Shown here one piece after another: positions 57,151-64,000 of a DNA stretch of 64,000 bases. The DNA comes from Amycolatopsis sp. DSM 110486. GTDB lineage: Bacteria; Actinomycetota; Actinomycetes; Mycobacteriales; Pseudonocardiaceae. The DNA lies in contig NZ_CP080519.1 in NCBI RefSeq assembly GCF_019468465.1, forward strand, positions 6,069,001 to 6,133,000, given 5' to 3'. A program made the position numbers and the translations under genes. The notes below the pieces were generated by a model that saw only the letters and a program-made list of their open reading frames with translations, ran no database searches and was not told where the DNA came from. How positions within the stretch are numbered: the stretch's first letter is position 1; each line of letters begins with the position of its first letter.

Positions 57151-57945
57151 TCAGCCGGCCGCGGGGCCGCGTCCGCCGAGCTCTGCCGACGCGGCGGTGG
57201 TCGTGCGCAGCAGTTCCTCGGTGGCGCTCGCGACCTGCTCCGGGCTCGCGTGGCCGACGGGCATCGCGAGCGCGACGGCCAGCGGCAGCGGCGTGGCCTC
57301 GGAGAACACGGGGGCGGCGACCGTGGTGACGCCGGGGATCATGGCGTCCGTGGTCACCGCGGCGCCGGAGCGGCGGACGTCGCGGATGACGCGGGTGAGC
57401 TGGGCCGGCGAAGGGACTTCGGGTGCCGCGCCGGGGTCGAAGTCGCCGCGCAGGACGGGGGCGGTGATCGTCTCCGGCAGGTGGGCGAGGAAAACGCGGC
57501 CGACCGACGTGGACATCAGCGGCAGGATCGCGCCGACCCGCACGGTGATCGGCAGCACGTGGGAGCCGTAGTGCCAGCCGACGATGACCGGCCCGTGGTC
57601 GCCCCACACGGCGAGGTTCACGGAGTGGCCGGTCCGGTCGCGCAGGCCCGGCAGGTGCTCGGAGACGACCTCGACCTCGTCCATGCGCCGCAGCGCTTCC
57701 ATGCCGAGGCGGCGCAGTGCGGGGCCGAGGTCGTAGCGGCCGGAGTTCGGCGACTGCGCGACCAGGCCTTCTCGCGACAGGCTGACCAGGTAGCGGTGCA
57801 CCTTGCTCGGCGCCATCCCGCTCGCCTCGGCGACCTGCTTGAGGCTCATGGGACCCGGGCCCTGCTCGAGGGCGCGCACGACCGTCATCGCGATCTCGAC
57901 CGACTGGATGCCCTGGCGGTCGTCTTCGGGTTCCCGGGCTGCCAC
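57151..57945 (-). CDS. IclR-family transcriptional regulator
   Basis: 264 residues from GTG 57945. The N-terminal winged helix contains QSVEIAMTVVRALEQGPGPM, SLKQVAEASGMAPSKVHRYL and REGLVAQSPNSGRYDLG. The effector domain follows (GHSVNLAVWGDHGPVIVGWH, VGAILPLMSTSVGRVFLAHL, AAVTTDAMIPGVTTVAAPVF). IclR regulators typically sense aromatic acids or glyoxylate and act on catabolic operons. The 34-bp element occurs on both sides of this gene, once before the downstream membrane/decarboxylase genes and once in its own divergent promoter region. Confidence 0.93.
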   Translation of the reverse strand: MAAREPEDDRQGIQSVEIAMTVVRALEQGPGPMSLKQVAEASGMAPSKVHRYLVSLSREGLVAQSPNSGRYDLGPALRRLGMEALRRMDEVEVVSEHLPGLRDRTGHSVNLAVWGDHGPVIVGWHYGSHVLPITVRVGAILPLMSTSVGRVFLAHLPETITAPVLRGDFDPGAAPEVPSPAQLTRVIRDVRRSGAAVTTDAMIPGVTTVAAPVFSEATPLPLAVALAMPVGHASPEQVASATEELLRTTTAASAELGGRGPAAG

Positions 57946-58058
57946 GTTCTGGACTATACGGCCGGTCCGGTGCCGGACCCGGTGGGGTGAGCCGCCTCGG
58001 CGAGCCGTGGTCTGCCCTTGTGTACGGCGGTGGTTCCCGGGCGCACCTCGACAACTCG

Positions 58059-58092
58059 TCCACTTTCCATAAACTCGATGCAGATAAGTGAA
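58059..58092 (+). promoter_or_regulatory. 34-bp element, copy 2 (IclR / NTF2-like divergent promoter)
   Basis: On the plus strand it starts TCCACTTTCCATAAACTCG and ends TGCAGATAAGTGAA. It differs from copy 1 (reverse complement of 57038-57071) at five positions. It lies between IclR GTG 57945 and the Tat-protein GTG 58130, so it can control both. See copy 1. Confidence 0.7.
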
Positions 58093-58129
58093 TTCTGTGG
58101 CCGCGCGGGCGGCCCACGAGGAGGTAGTG

Positions 58130-59131
58130 GTGAACGAGCGGAATCTGGGTCGCCGGGCGTTGCTCAAGGGTGTCGCGATCACCGGGGCCGCGGCGGCAGT
58201 CGCGACGGTGCTGCCGGCGGGGACCGCGGGCGCGGCTTCTCGGGGGTATGGCTCGGGTGGGGGTGTGCGGCAGGTTCCCGGCATCGGCACGGTCATCGAC
58301 ACCTCCCACGCGACGCCCGGCGTCTCGCGGGTGCTCAGCGCGTACTTCCTGGCCAAAACCGGGAAACAACCCGAAGCGACGATGGCGCAGATCAACCGCG
58401 CGCAGATGAACTACCTCGACGCCGTGACCGGCGAGATCTGGCCGTCGTGGCAGTCGCTGCACGATCTCTTCGCGAAGAACATGCCGAAGTGGCCCGCCGA
58501 CGGGAAGTCCTACGCCACGCGCATCCTCGGCGACGACCGCAGCGCGATCGTCTTCTTCTCCAACACCCCCGGCCTGTTCGCGCCCGGCGAGATCCGCGCC
58601 ACCGGCGTGGTCAACCTGCAGGGCGGCAGGATCGCGCGCTGGGTCGACTACTGGGACGGCCGCCACGTCGGCATCGACTACGTGCGCGGCAAGCGCGAGC
58701 CGTTCCCGGCGGATTTCAAGGAGGGGACCGTCGGCGAGACGGCCGCCTCCGTGATGCGCCGCGCGGTCGACGGCCTCGCCGGCGCGCTGGCCACCGGCGC
58801 GTCGACGCGGCAGTTCTTCGCGGAGGACGCGGTGTTCGAGGACGTCGCGGCGCACGTGTTTCTCGTGGGCCCGGCCGCGATCACGCGGTTCCTGACCTCG
58901 GCGCGTGACCTGCTCCCGTACGCCGGCCCGGGCTCGGCCGTGCGCCACACCTTGGGCGGCGCGCTCGGCGGCGGGTACGAGTGGACCTCTCGCGGCCCCG
59001 CGCCCCACGGCGTCACCGGGCTCGAGCTCGACGCGCGCGGCCTGATCACGCGCGCGACCGCCGTCTGGGACGGCTCCTTCGTCGACGACGCGACGCTCGC
59101 CGCATTGGCGCAGAAGGCGGTCGAGCACTGA
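58130..59131 (+). CDS. Tat-exported protein with two NTF2/SnoaL-like domains
   Basis: 333 residues from GTG 58130, chosen because GAGGAGG lies just upstream; an in-frame GTG at 58088 overlaps the 34-bp element. The N-terminus is a twin-arginine signal (GRRALLKGVAITGAAAAVA ending TAGAAS). The mature part appears to contain two SnoaL-like folds. The first ends in VNLQGGRIARWVDYWDGRH. The second contains FFAEDAVFEDVAAHVFLVG and LDARGLITRATAVWDGSF. Such domains bind or isomerise small hydrophobic molecules. Divergence from IclR and the shared element suggest a role outside the membrane in the same aromatic pathway; the reaction is unknown. Confidence 0.72.
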   Translation: MNERNLGRRALLKGVAITGAAAAVATVLPAGTAGAASRGYGSGGGVRQVPGIGTVIDTSHATPGVSRVLSAYFLAKTGKQPEATMAQINRAQMNYLDAVTGEIWPSWQSLHDLFAKNMPKWPADGKSYATRILGDDRSAIVFFSNTPGLFAPGEIRATGVVNLQGGRIARWVDYWDGRHVGIDYVRGKREPFPADFKEGTVGETAASVMRRAVDGLAGALATGASTRQFFAEDAVFEDVAAHVFLVGPAAITRFLTSARDLLPYAGPGSAVRHTLGGALGGGYEWTSRGPAPHGVTGLELDARGLITRATAVWDGSFVDDATLAALAQKAVEH

Positions 59132-59176
59132 TGGCGGCGGGCGATCCGGATTGGCGCCGGTGAGGTTGCCGGGCGG

Positions 59177-59216
59177 GAGAAGGGGGTTCGGCGTTCTTCG
59201 GCCGAACCCGCTTCTC
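59177..59216. terminator. 16-bp hairpin terminator between convergent genes
   Basis: GAGAAGGGGGTTCGGC (59177-59192) pairs with GCCGAACCCGCTTCTC (59201-59216) with one mismatch and an 8-base loop. It lies between the stops of the NTF2-like gene and the leftward Tat-GNAT gene, and can serve both. Confidence 0.85.
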
Positions 59217-59223
59217 CGCGTGA

Positions 59224-59949
59224 TCAAGCGTGGGCGATGGTCCAGGTGTCCACGGTGTGGAAGCCGAGCGTCCGGGCGAGCTGCTCGTTGGCCGGGTCGA
59301 TCGCCAGCAGCCCGCCCCGCAGTCCGAGCCCGACGGCCACGACCTCACCGCCCACTTCGACCACATACGGCGACGCCGCGGGCAGATCGAGCGCGGCGCC
59401 GCTGAGCAGATCGCGCACACTGTCGGCCGGCACGCCTGTGGCCGCGACGGAAACGTCGAGGAACGTCTGCGCGTAAGCCCCGTCGACGCGCCGTACTGTC
59501 GCACCGGGCGGGGTTGTGTCGAATGGTGTGGTGTTCTTCTCGAGAACGGCGAGCGCACGCTGATCCTGCACCGTGAGCCCGTGACTTTCCGCGAGCTCCG
59601 TGAATTCCGGCGTCGCGGCACCCCTGGTCCGCAACACCCACGGCGCCCCGTACTTCGGCATTTGTGCGGCGAATTCCGCCATTTCCGCGACGCTCGCGTT
59701 TTCCGCGATCCCGAACACGCCGTTCATCCGGGCCTGGCTCTGGAAACTGACCAGCAGCGCGCTGCCTTTTCCGGCTTGATCGACTGACCTCGGCAACGCG
59801 CTGAGCAGGTGTTCCGTGGCCTGGAGCCAGCTACTGTTCGCCGCGTCGGCCAGACCTCGGCCCCGCGGCGCGGCCATCGCGGGTGCCGCCATCAGCACCA
59901 CCCCGGCACCGTCGGCCAGGCCTGCCTTGAGCACGTCCCGTCTTTTCAC
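59224..59949 (-). CDS. Tat-exported GNAT-like protein lacking the usual acetyl-CoA loop
   Basis: 241 residues from GTG 59949, with GAGGAGG upstream. The N-terminus KRRDVLKAGLADGAGVVLMA reads as a twin-arginine signal. The body resembles a two-part N-acetyltransferase (APWVLRTRGAATPEFTELAE, TVRRVDGAYAQTFLDVSVAA, SPYVVEVGGEVVAVGLGLRG, QLARTLGFHTVDTWTI). Between GLGLRGG and ARTLGF the normal V-x-P-x-x-R-G-x-G-x-A acetyl-CoA segment is missing; only about a dozen residues remain. Export together with this deletion makes acetyl transfer unlikely. It may be a binding protein or a decayed enzyme. Confidence 0.65.
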   Translation of the reverse strand: MKRRDVLKAGLADGAGVVLMAAPAMAAPRGRGLADAANSSWLQATEHLLSALPRSVDQAGKGSALLVSFQSQARMNGVFGIAENASVAEMAEFAAQMPKYGAPWVLRTRGAATPEFTELAESHGLTVQDQRALAVLEKNTTPFDTTPPGATVRRVDGAYAQTFLDVSVAATGVPADSVRDLLSGAALDLPAASPYVVEVGGEVVAVGLGLRGGLLAIDPANEQLARTLGFHTVDTWTIAHA

Positions 59950-60053
59950 GTCATTCCTCCTCGGGGTTCTCGCCTTCGAACCTAAGGCGCCAGAGGAGGA
60001 TTTCGCCGCGACCGAGGACTGCAGGGCTCCGGCACTGCCCTTTCTCTCATTTC

Positions 60054-60069
60054 AGCGGAATATTCCGCT
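60054..60069. promoter_or_regulatory. 16-bp perfect palindrome upstream of the Tat-GNAT gene
   Basis: AGCGGAATATTCCGCT reads identically on both strands. It lies in the 207-base gap between the def stop and the Tat-GNAT start, 105 bases upstream of that start, and is unusually AT-rich at its centre for this genome. Confidence 0.45.
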
Positions 60070-60107
60070 TGCGATCTTCAAGAGTGTGAACAAATCTCGG
60101 TGGTGCC

Positions 60108-60132
60108 GTTCGTGGAAAACGTTTCCGCGAAC
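60108..60132. promoter_or_regulatory. LacI-like operator candidate between def and Tat-GNAT genes
   Basis: GTTCGTGGAAA (60108-60118) and TTTCCGCGAAC (60122-60132) are inverted around ACG with one mismatch. The core GGAAAACGTTTCC resembles LacI-type operators centred on CG. It starts 25 bases from the def stop. Confidence 0.4.
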
Positions 60133-60156
60133 ATGAATGCACTTCGCCGATGGTGC

Positions 60157-60657
60157 TCAGCGGTTCCAGAACCAGTCCTTGCCCCGCGCCTGCTTGAGGG
60201 CCTGCTTCTTGCGCTCTGGCGTCAAGCGGTCCAGGTAGAGCATGCCGTCCAGGTGGTCGGTCTCGTGCTGCAGACACTGGGCCAGCACGTCGACCCCCTC
60301 GACCTCGATCGGCTCGTTGCGCAGGTCGACGCCCCGCACCACCGCGTGCTTGGCCCGCACGGTCGGAAACCACAGCTCCGGCACCGACAAGCAGCCCTCG
60401 TCGATCTCGTGCGTCTCCTCCGACAACGAGACGATCTCGGGGTTGATCACGTAACCCGTCAGGCCGCCCACGTCGTAACTGAAGACCCTCAGCCCCACCC
60501 CGATCTGCGGCGCCGCCAACCCCGCGCGCCCGTCCGGCTTCACCGAGTCCATGAGATCCGTGACCAGCGCCTCGACCTTCTTGTCGAAAGTCGTCACGGG
60601 ATCGCAGACCGTCTTGAGCACCGGGTCCCCGAAGTAGCGCAGAGCGCGCATCGCCAT
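60157..60657 (-). CDS. def: Peptide deformylase
   Basis: 166 residues from ATG 60657 (a second ATG at 60651 is possible). It removes the formyl group from new proteins. All three motifs are present: GLAAPQIG, EGCLSVP with metal ligand Cys89, and QHETDHLDG with HExxH at 131-135. GAAGGA lies upstream. Length is normal. It is the only gene between the Tat-GNAT gene and the helicase on this strand. Confidence 0.95.
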   Translation of the reverse strand: MAMRALRYFGDPVLKTVCDPVTTFDKKVEALVTDLMDSVKPDGRAGLAAPQIGVGLRVFSYDVGGLTGYVINPEIVSLSEETHEIDEGCLSVPELWFPTVRAKHAVVRGVDLRNEPIEVEGVDVLAQCLQHETDHLDGMLYLDRLTPERKKQALKQARGKDWFWNR

Positions 60658-61094
60658 GATCGAACGTCCTTCTTCCCGCCGGGTATCCGGACGAAGTGTA
60701 ATGACCACCGGGTCCGCCCCCACCCGGCACCCGCGCTGGTCAGCCCCGCAGCACGAGCCCTTCGACGCCTGCCGCCGCTCGCGGCGATGCGTCCGCCACC
60801 GGGTGCCGCCTCGGTGGCGGCCAGGGCCCGCGCCACGCAGCCGGCCGGCCACAGCCTCTGCGGGCAGGCCGACGCATGCGGCGGTCAGGCTGATGGCTGC
60901 GGTCGCTTCGGCGCCGATCGGACTCCGCGGTGGCCAGGCTCGCGCTCGCGGGGCTTCGGTTTCGCCGTTGCCCGTGGAGCACAACTGCGCACCGGCAGGC
61001 CTTCGGCGTCGCGGCTTCTTGCCTGCGGCTGCCAGGCGTGTTGCCGCGGCTTTGGCGTCCGTCCGGACACTCGAATACTTGGACACTCGAATAC
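60658..61094. other. 437-base intergenic region with no supported gene
   Basis: The minus-strand frame is open into def, but its translation is Arg/Ala-rich and unconserved in appearance, so I do not call a gene. It contains a 9-bp hairpin (CCGCCACCG at 60793-60801 with CGGTGGCGG at 60812-60820) that might end the helicase transcript, a plausible def ribosome-binding site, and the direct repeat listed separately. Confidence 0.45.
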
Positions 61095-61095
61095 T
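61065..61095. repeat. 15-base direct repeat next to the helicase stop
   Basis: GGACACTCGAATACT occurs at 61065-61079 and 61081-61095, one base apart. The second copy ends at the stop codon of the helicase gene. Only two copies exist. Confidence 0.8.
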
Positions 61096-64000
61096 CAGGC
61101 GCGCAACCGCAGCCCCTTCGGTGTCGCCCGGAAGCCGGCTTCACGGAGGATGTCGGCGAGTTCCGAGGTGAGGGCTTGTTCGCCGTCGGCGCGTTGGACG
61201 GCCAGCTGGCCCAGCCAGCCCTCGCGGACGGCGGTGGAGAGGCCCGCCGCCGCGGCTTGGAGGGGGGCGCGGTCCTCGGTGAAGCTGAGCAGGGACCGGC
61301 CGCCGCGTTCGACGTAGAGGGCGGGGACGCCGTCGACGAGGACCGCGAGGGCGCCCGCCTTGCGCGCCGGGCGGTGTTTCGTGTCGCCTGTGGCGGCCGG
61401 CCAGGGCAGGGCCGCGCCGTAGGGCTGGGCGGGGTCGGCGGCGGCCAGCACCACCGCGCGGTCGCTGCCGGCCCGGGCCGGGGAACCGGACCAGCCGTCC
61501 GCGCCGGGCGCAGGACCGGACAGGGCACGCAACCGGTCGACCGCACCCTTCGCCGCGAACTGCGCCGCGCCGAGGCCCTCCACCACGTACCCGCGCACGA
61601 CCTGGCCCGAATCCTCCATGCCGCGCAACACCTTGTAGATCCCCGAAAACCCGCCTGTGACCCGTTCGGTGTCGAGCGCACCGCGCGTGAGCACGCCGTG
61701 CCGTTCGAGGAACGCCTCGGTGCGCGCGTGGGCCCGGCGCGTCGGATCGGTCTCCCGCGCCGGCGTGAGAGCCCAGCGGCCCGCGACCGTCGGCGGTCCC
61801 GTGCGCGACGGCATCGCCGGGCGCCCCGCCCGCAGTCGCGCATACCGGCCGCGCGGAGCCTGCCGCCGCGGTTTGTGGGCGCCGTGGCCCGCGACCTGCG
61901 CGCGCAGCGGCGCCAGCGTGTCGCCCGTGACCAGGCCGGCCCACACGAGGTCCCACAGCGCACCGGCGATGTCGCCGTCGTTCGGCGGCGACTCCAGCTG
62001 CGGCGAAACCCGGTCCACCAGCTGCCGGAAGAACAGTGCACCACCCTCCAAAGTGGACAGCAGGGCCTCGTGGACCGGGCTCGACGGCGCGTTCTCCTCG
62101 ACCTCCGGCAGCAGCAGGTCGGCCACGTCCGTCGGCGCCAGCGCCAGCCACCCGTCCCCGCCGGACAGCGCGCCGCAGCCTGCCCACGTGACCTCGCCGG
62201 CCGTGGTGAGCTCGTCGAGCAGCGCGGGGGAGTAGCCCGGCAGCCGGCTCGGCAGGATCAGCGACTCCACGGCGCTGGCCGGCAACGGCGCGCCCGCCAG
62301 CTGCTCGACCACTGACAGCACGTCGTCAGCCGTCGGCGCCGAGCGCATCCGCGCGCCGATCCCATGCCACGACGGCAGGAACCGGCCCAGTGCCGCGGGC
62401 TCCACCGGCTCGACTTCCGCCCGCAGCTTCGCCAGCGACGCTCGCCGCAGCCGCCGCAGCACTGCCGCGTCGCAGTATTCGAGCCCCACACCGTGGGTGT
62501 CCGGGTGCCCGACCGGGCTCAGTTCACCCCGGACCAGCCGGCCCTGCCCAGTCATCCGCTCCAGCACGCCCGTGACCACGGCCGAACCGAGCCCGAACCG
62601 AGCGGCCGCCGCCGAAGCCGGGAACGGTGCGCGGATCCGCGCGTACCGCCCGAGCAGGTCGCCCAGCGGATCCTCCACCGGTTCCGTGAACGCCTCGGGC
62701 ACCCCCACCGGCAGCGCGACCCCCAGCGCGTCGCGCACCCGCCCGGCGTCCTCGATCGCCAGATACCGTTCCTCGCCGGCGATCCGCACCCGGATCGCCC
62801 GCCGCGCGGCTTCCAGCTCCTCCAGCCACTCGGGCTGGATCCCTCGTTCCAGAGCCTCCGCAGTGGACAGATCACCCAGGAATCGCAACAGGTCGGCCGC
62901 GTCCTCGGCCGAACGCGCGTGCCGATCGGGATCGAGCCGCTGCAGTGACCGCTCCACCTCGCGCACGGCATCGGGATCCAGCAGCTCCCGGATCGCCTCC
63001 GTGCCGAGCAGTTCGGCCAGCAAACCGGAATCCAGCGACAACGCGGCCGCCCGCCGCTCGGCCAGCGGCGCGTCGGTCTCGTAGAGGAACATCCCGACGT
63101 AACCGAACAGCAGGCTCCGCGCGAACGGCGACGCCGCCGGCGTCTCCACCTCGACCAGCCGTACCCGCCGCGCCCGGACGTCGGCCATCAGCTCCCGCAG
63201 CCCGCCCACGTCGTAGACGTCCTGCAGGACCTCCCGCATCGCCTCCAGCACCACGGGGAACCGCTCGTACTTCGCCGCCACCGACAGGAGCTGCGACGCT
63301 CGCTGCCGCTGCTGCCACAACGGGGTCCGCCGCCGCGGATCGCGCCGCGGCAGCAGCAGCGACCGGGCCGCGCACTCGCGGAACCGCGCGGCGAACACCG
63401 CCGACCCGCCGACCTCCGCCACGATCAGCTGCTCGACCTCCTCCGGGTCCAGCAGCACGTCGTCGGCGCCGATGGTGACCTCGCCGCCCTCGGCGTCGAG
63501 CGCGTCGGGCAGCCGCAGCACGATGCCGTCGTCGGAATGCGCCACCTGCGCGTCGACACCCCGGTTCTCCCGCAGCCGCGCGGCGATCGCCAGCGCCCAC
63601 GGCGCGTTGACCTGCGCCCCGAACGGCGAGTGCACCACGATCCGCCAGTCGCCCAGCTCGTCGCGATAGCGCTCCAGCAGGATCGTCCGGTCGTTCGGCA
63701 CGTGCCGCGTTGCCGATTTCTGCTCTTCCAGGTACGCCAGCAGGTTGTCGCACGCCCGTTGGTCGAGCCCCGCCGCCGCGGCCCGGTTCCGCGCCGCCTC
63801 GCTGTCCGAAGTGGACAGCTCCCGCACGAACGCGCCCAGCGCCCGCCCCAGCTCCAGCGGCCGCCCGGCCGCGTCGCCCTTCCAGAACGGCATCCGCGCG
63901 GGCTCGCCCGGCGCCGGCACCACGATCACGCGGTCGTGGGTGATGTCCGTGATCCGCCACGACGACGTGCCCAGCAGGATGGTGTCGCCGACGCGCGACT
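61095..64000 (-). CDS. lhr: Lhr-type ATP-dependent helicase, C-terminal two thirds (partial)
   Basis: 967 residues are visible; the frame stays open to base 64000, so the start and the DEAD helicase core lie outside the window. The visible part matches the post-helicase region of Lhr: SSWRITDITHDRVIVVPAPG (beta-barrel entry), RHVPNDRTILLERYRDELGD, VVHSPFGAQVNAPWALAIAA and LLPRRDPRRRTPLWQQRQRA, typical of actinobacterial Lhr. The C-terminal extension includes GGFSGIYKVLRGMEDSGQVV and GALAVLVDGVPALYVERGGR. Lhr is a 3'-5' DNA/RNA-hybrid helicase linked to DNA repair. A first ATG visible at 63929 is internal, not the true start. Confidence 0.93.
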   Translation of the reverse strand, partial: SRVGDTILLGTSSWRITDITHDRVIVVPAPGEPARMPFWKGDAAGRPLELGRALGAFVRELSTSDSEAARNRAAAAGLDQRACDNLLAYLEEQKSATRHVPNDRTILLERYRDELGDWRIVVHSPFGAQVNAPWALAIAARLRENRGVDAQVAHSDDGIVLRLPDALDAEGGEVTIGADDVLLDPEEVEQLIVAEVGGSAVFAARFRECAARSLLLPRRDPRRRTPLWQQRQRASQLLSVAAKYERFPVVLEAMREVLQDVYDVGGLRELMADVRARRVRLVEVETPAASPFARSLLFGYVGMFLYETDAPLAERRAAALSLDSGLLAELLGTEAIRELLDPDAVREVERSLQRLDPDRHARSAEDAADLLRFLGDLSTAEALERGIQPEWLEELEAARRAIRVRIAGEERYLAIEDAGRVRDALGVALPVGVPEAFTEPVEDPLGDLLGRYARIRAPFPASAAAARFGLGSAVVTGVLERMTGQGRLVRGELSPVGHPDTHGVGLEYCDAAVLRRLRRASLAKLRAEVEPVEPAALGRFLPSWHGIGARMRSAPTADDVLSVVEQLAGAPLPASAVESLILPSRLPGYSPALLDELTTAGEVTWAGCGALSGGDGWLALAPTDVADLLLPEVEENAPSSPVHEALLSTLEGGALFFRQLVDRVSPQLESPPNDGDIAGALWDLVWAGLVTGDTLAPLRAQVAGHGAHKPRRQAPRGRYARLRAGRPAMPSRTGPPTVAGRWALTPARETDPTRRAHARTEAFLERHGVLTRGALDTERVTGGFSGIYKVLRGMEDSGQVVRGYVVEGLGAAQFAAKGAVDRLRALSGPAPGADGWSGSPARAGSDRAVVLAAADPAQPYGAALPWPAATGDTKHRPARKAGALAVLVDGVPALYVERGGRSLLSFTEDRAPLQAAAAGLSTAVREGWLGQLAVQRADGEQALTSELADILREAGFRATPKGLRLRA

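Noticed and set aside
60658..61086. N-terminal extension of peptide deformylase
   Set aside because: The upstream frame is Arg/Ala-rich without conservation, and the ATG at 60657 matches the usual deformylase start with a ribosome-binding site.
61065..61095. Possible CRISPR repeats
   Set aside because: Only two copies, 1-base spacing and no cas genes.

Overview
This is a high-GC actinobacterial chromosome segment, most likely Pseudonocardiaceae and Amycolatopsis-like. The signs are GC-rich third codon positions, many GTG starts, many GTGA/ATGA stop-start overlaps, a mycothiol-dependent enzyme family, an F420-type LLM oxidoreductase, type VII secretion-type cargo, an actinobacterial LexA box, and gene order resembling mycobacteria (trpCBA-lgt; a class II DAHP synthase / pknL / Rv2175c / idsA / metF block). 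The species call is inference, and Mycobacterium locus numbers are from memory.

Region by region. 1-10176: the end of trpC, then trpB, trpA and lgt, with about 7 kb between trpA and lgt holding an SCO6745-family protein, a Tat-exported amidase, and a glutamine-synthetase-like ligase divergent from an APC permease / amidohydrolase / M20 hydrolase operon (a FluG-like set with its domains on separate genes). 10193-12868: a strong terminator and three leftward genes encoding type VII secretion-type proteins. 13002-20886: an SDR gene, gltBD (glutamate synthase) and a decayed ScyD/ScyE-like gene. 21066-23787: class II DAHP synthase, convergent with a wax ester synthase/DGAT gene. 23897-29538: a leftward operon of PASTA Ser/Thr kinase, NfeD-type OB protein, flotillin and a proline-rich protein, divergent from the Rv2175c-like DNA-binding protein. 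29693-33971: an operon for GGPP synthase, phytoene desaturase, phytoene synthase and an LLM oxidoreductase (early carotenoid synthesis). 34167-37547: a MerB-like protein divergent from metF, then a frameshifted DUF885 hydrolase gene. 38006-42106: EamA exporter, GNAT, YbaK, an SOS-box-controlled HEPN gene with a mycothiol-dependent isomerase-family gene, and a VOC protein. 42263-46901: a catabolic operon (PEP mutase/isocitrate lyase-family, SDR, GntR regulator, MHS transporter, alpha/beta hydrolase) behind a GntR-like palindrome. 46907-50017: an unusual multidomain flavoprotein and a carboxylesterase. 50154-55247: an ABC transporter pair with a secreted beta-propeller/phosphoesterase. 55419-59131: a gamma-resorcylate-decarboxylase-like enzyme, a small membrane protein, an IclR regulator and a Tat-exported NTF2-like protein, apparently tied together by two copies of a 34-bp element. 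59224-64000: a Tat-exported GNAT-like protein, peptide deformylase, and the C-terminal two thirds of an Lhr-type helicase that leaves the window.

The most interesting signals are the duplicated 34-bp element beside the IclR gene, the exact SOS box plus long leader hairpin before the HEPN gene, the kinase/NfeD/flotillin operon, the type VII cargo cluster, and a flavoprotein whose receiver-like and thioredoxin-reductase-like parts both lack their usual catalytic residues. I saw no tRNA, rRNA, CRISPR array, transposase or integrase.
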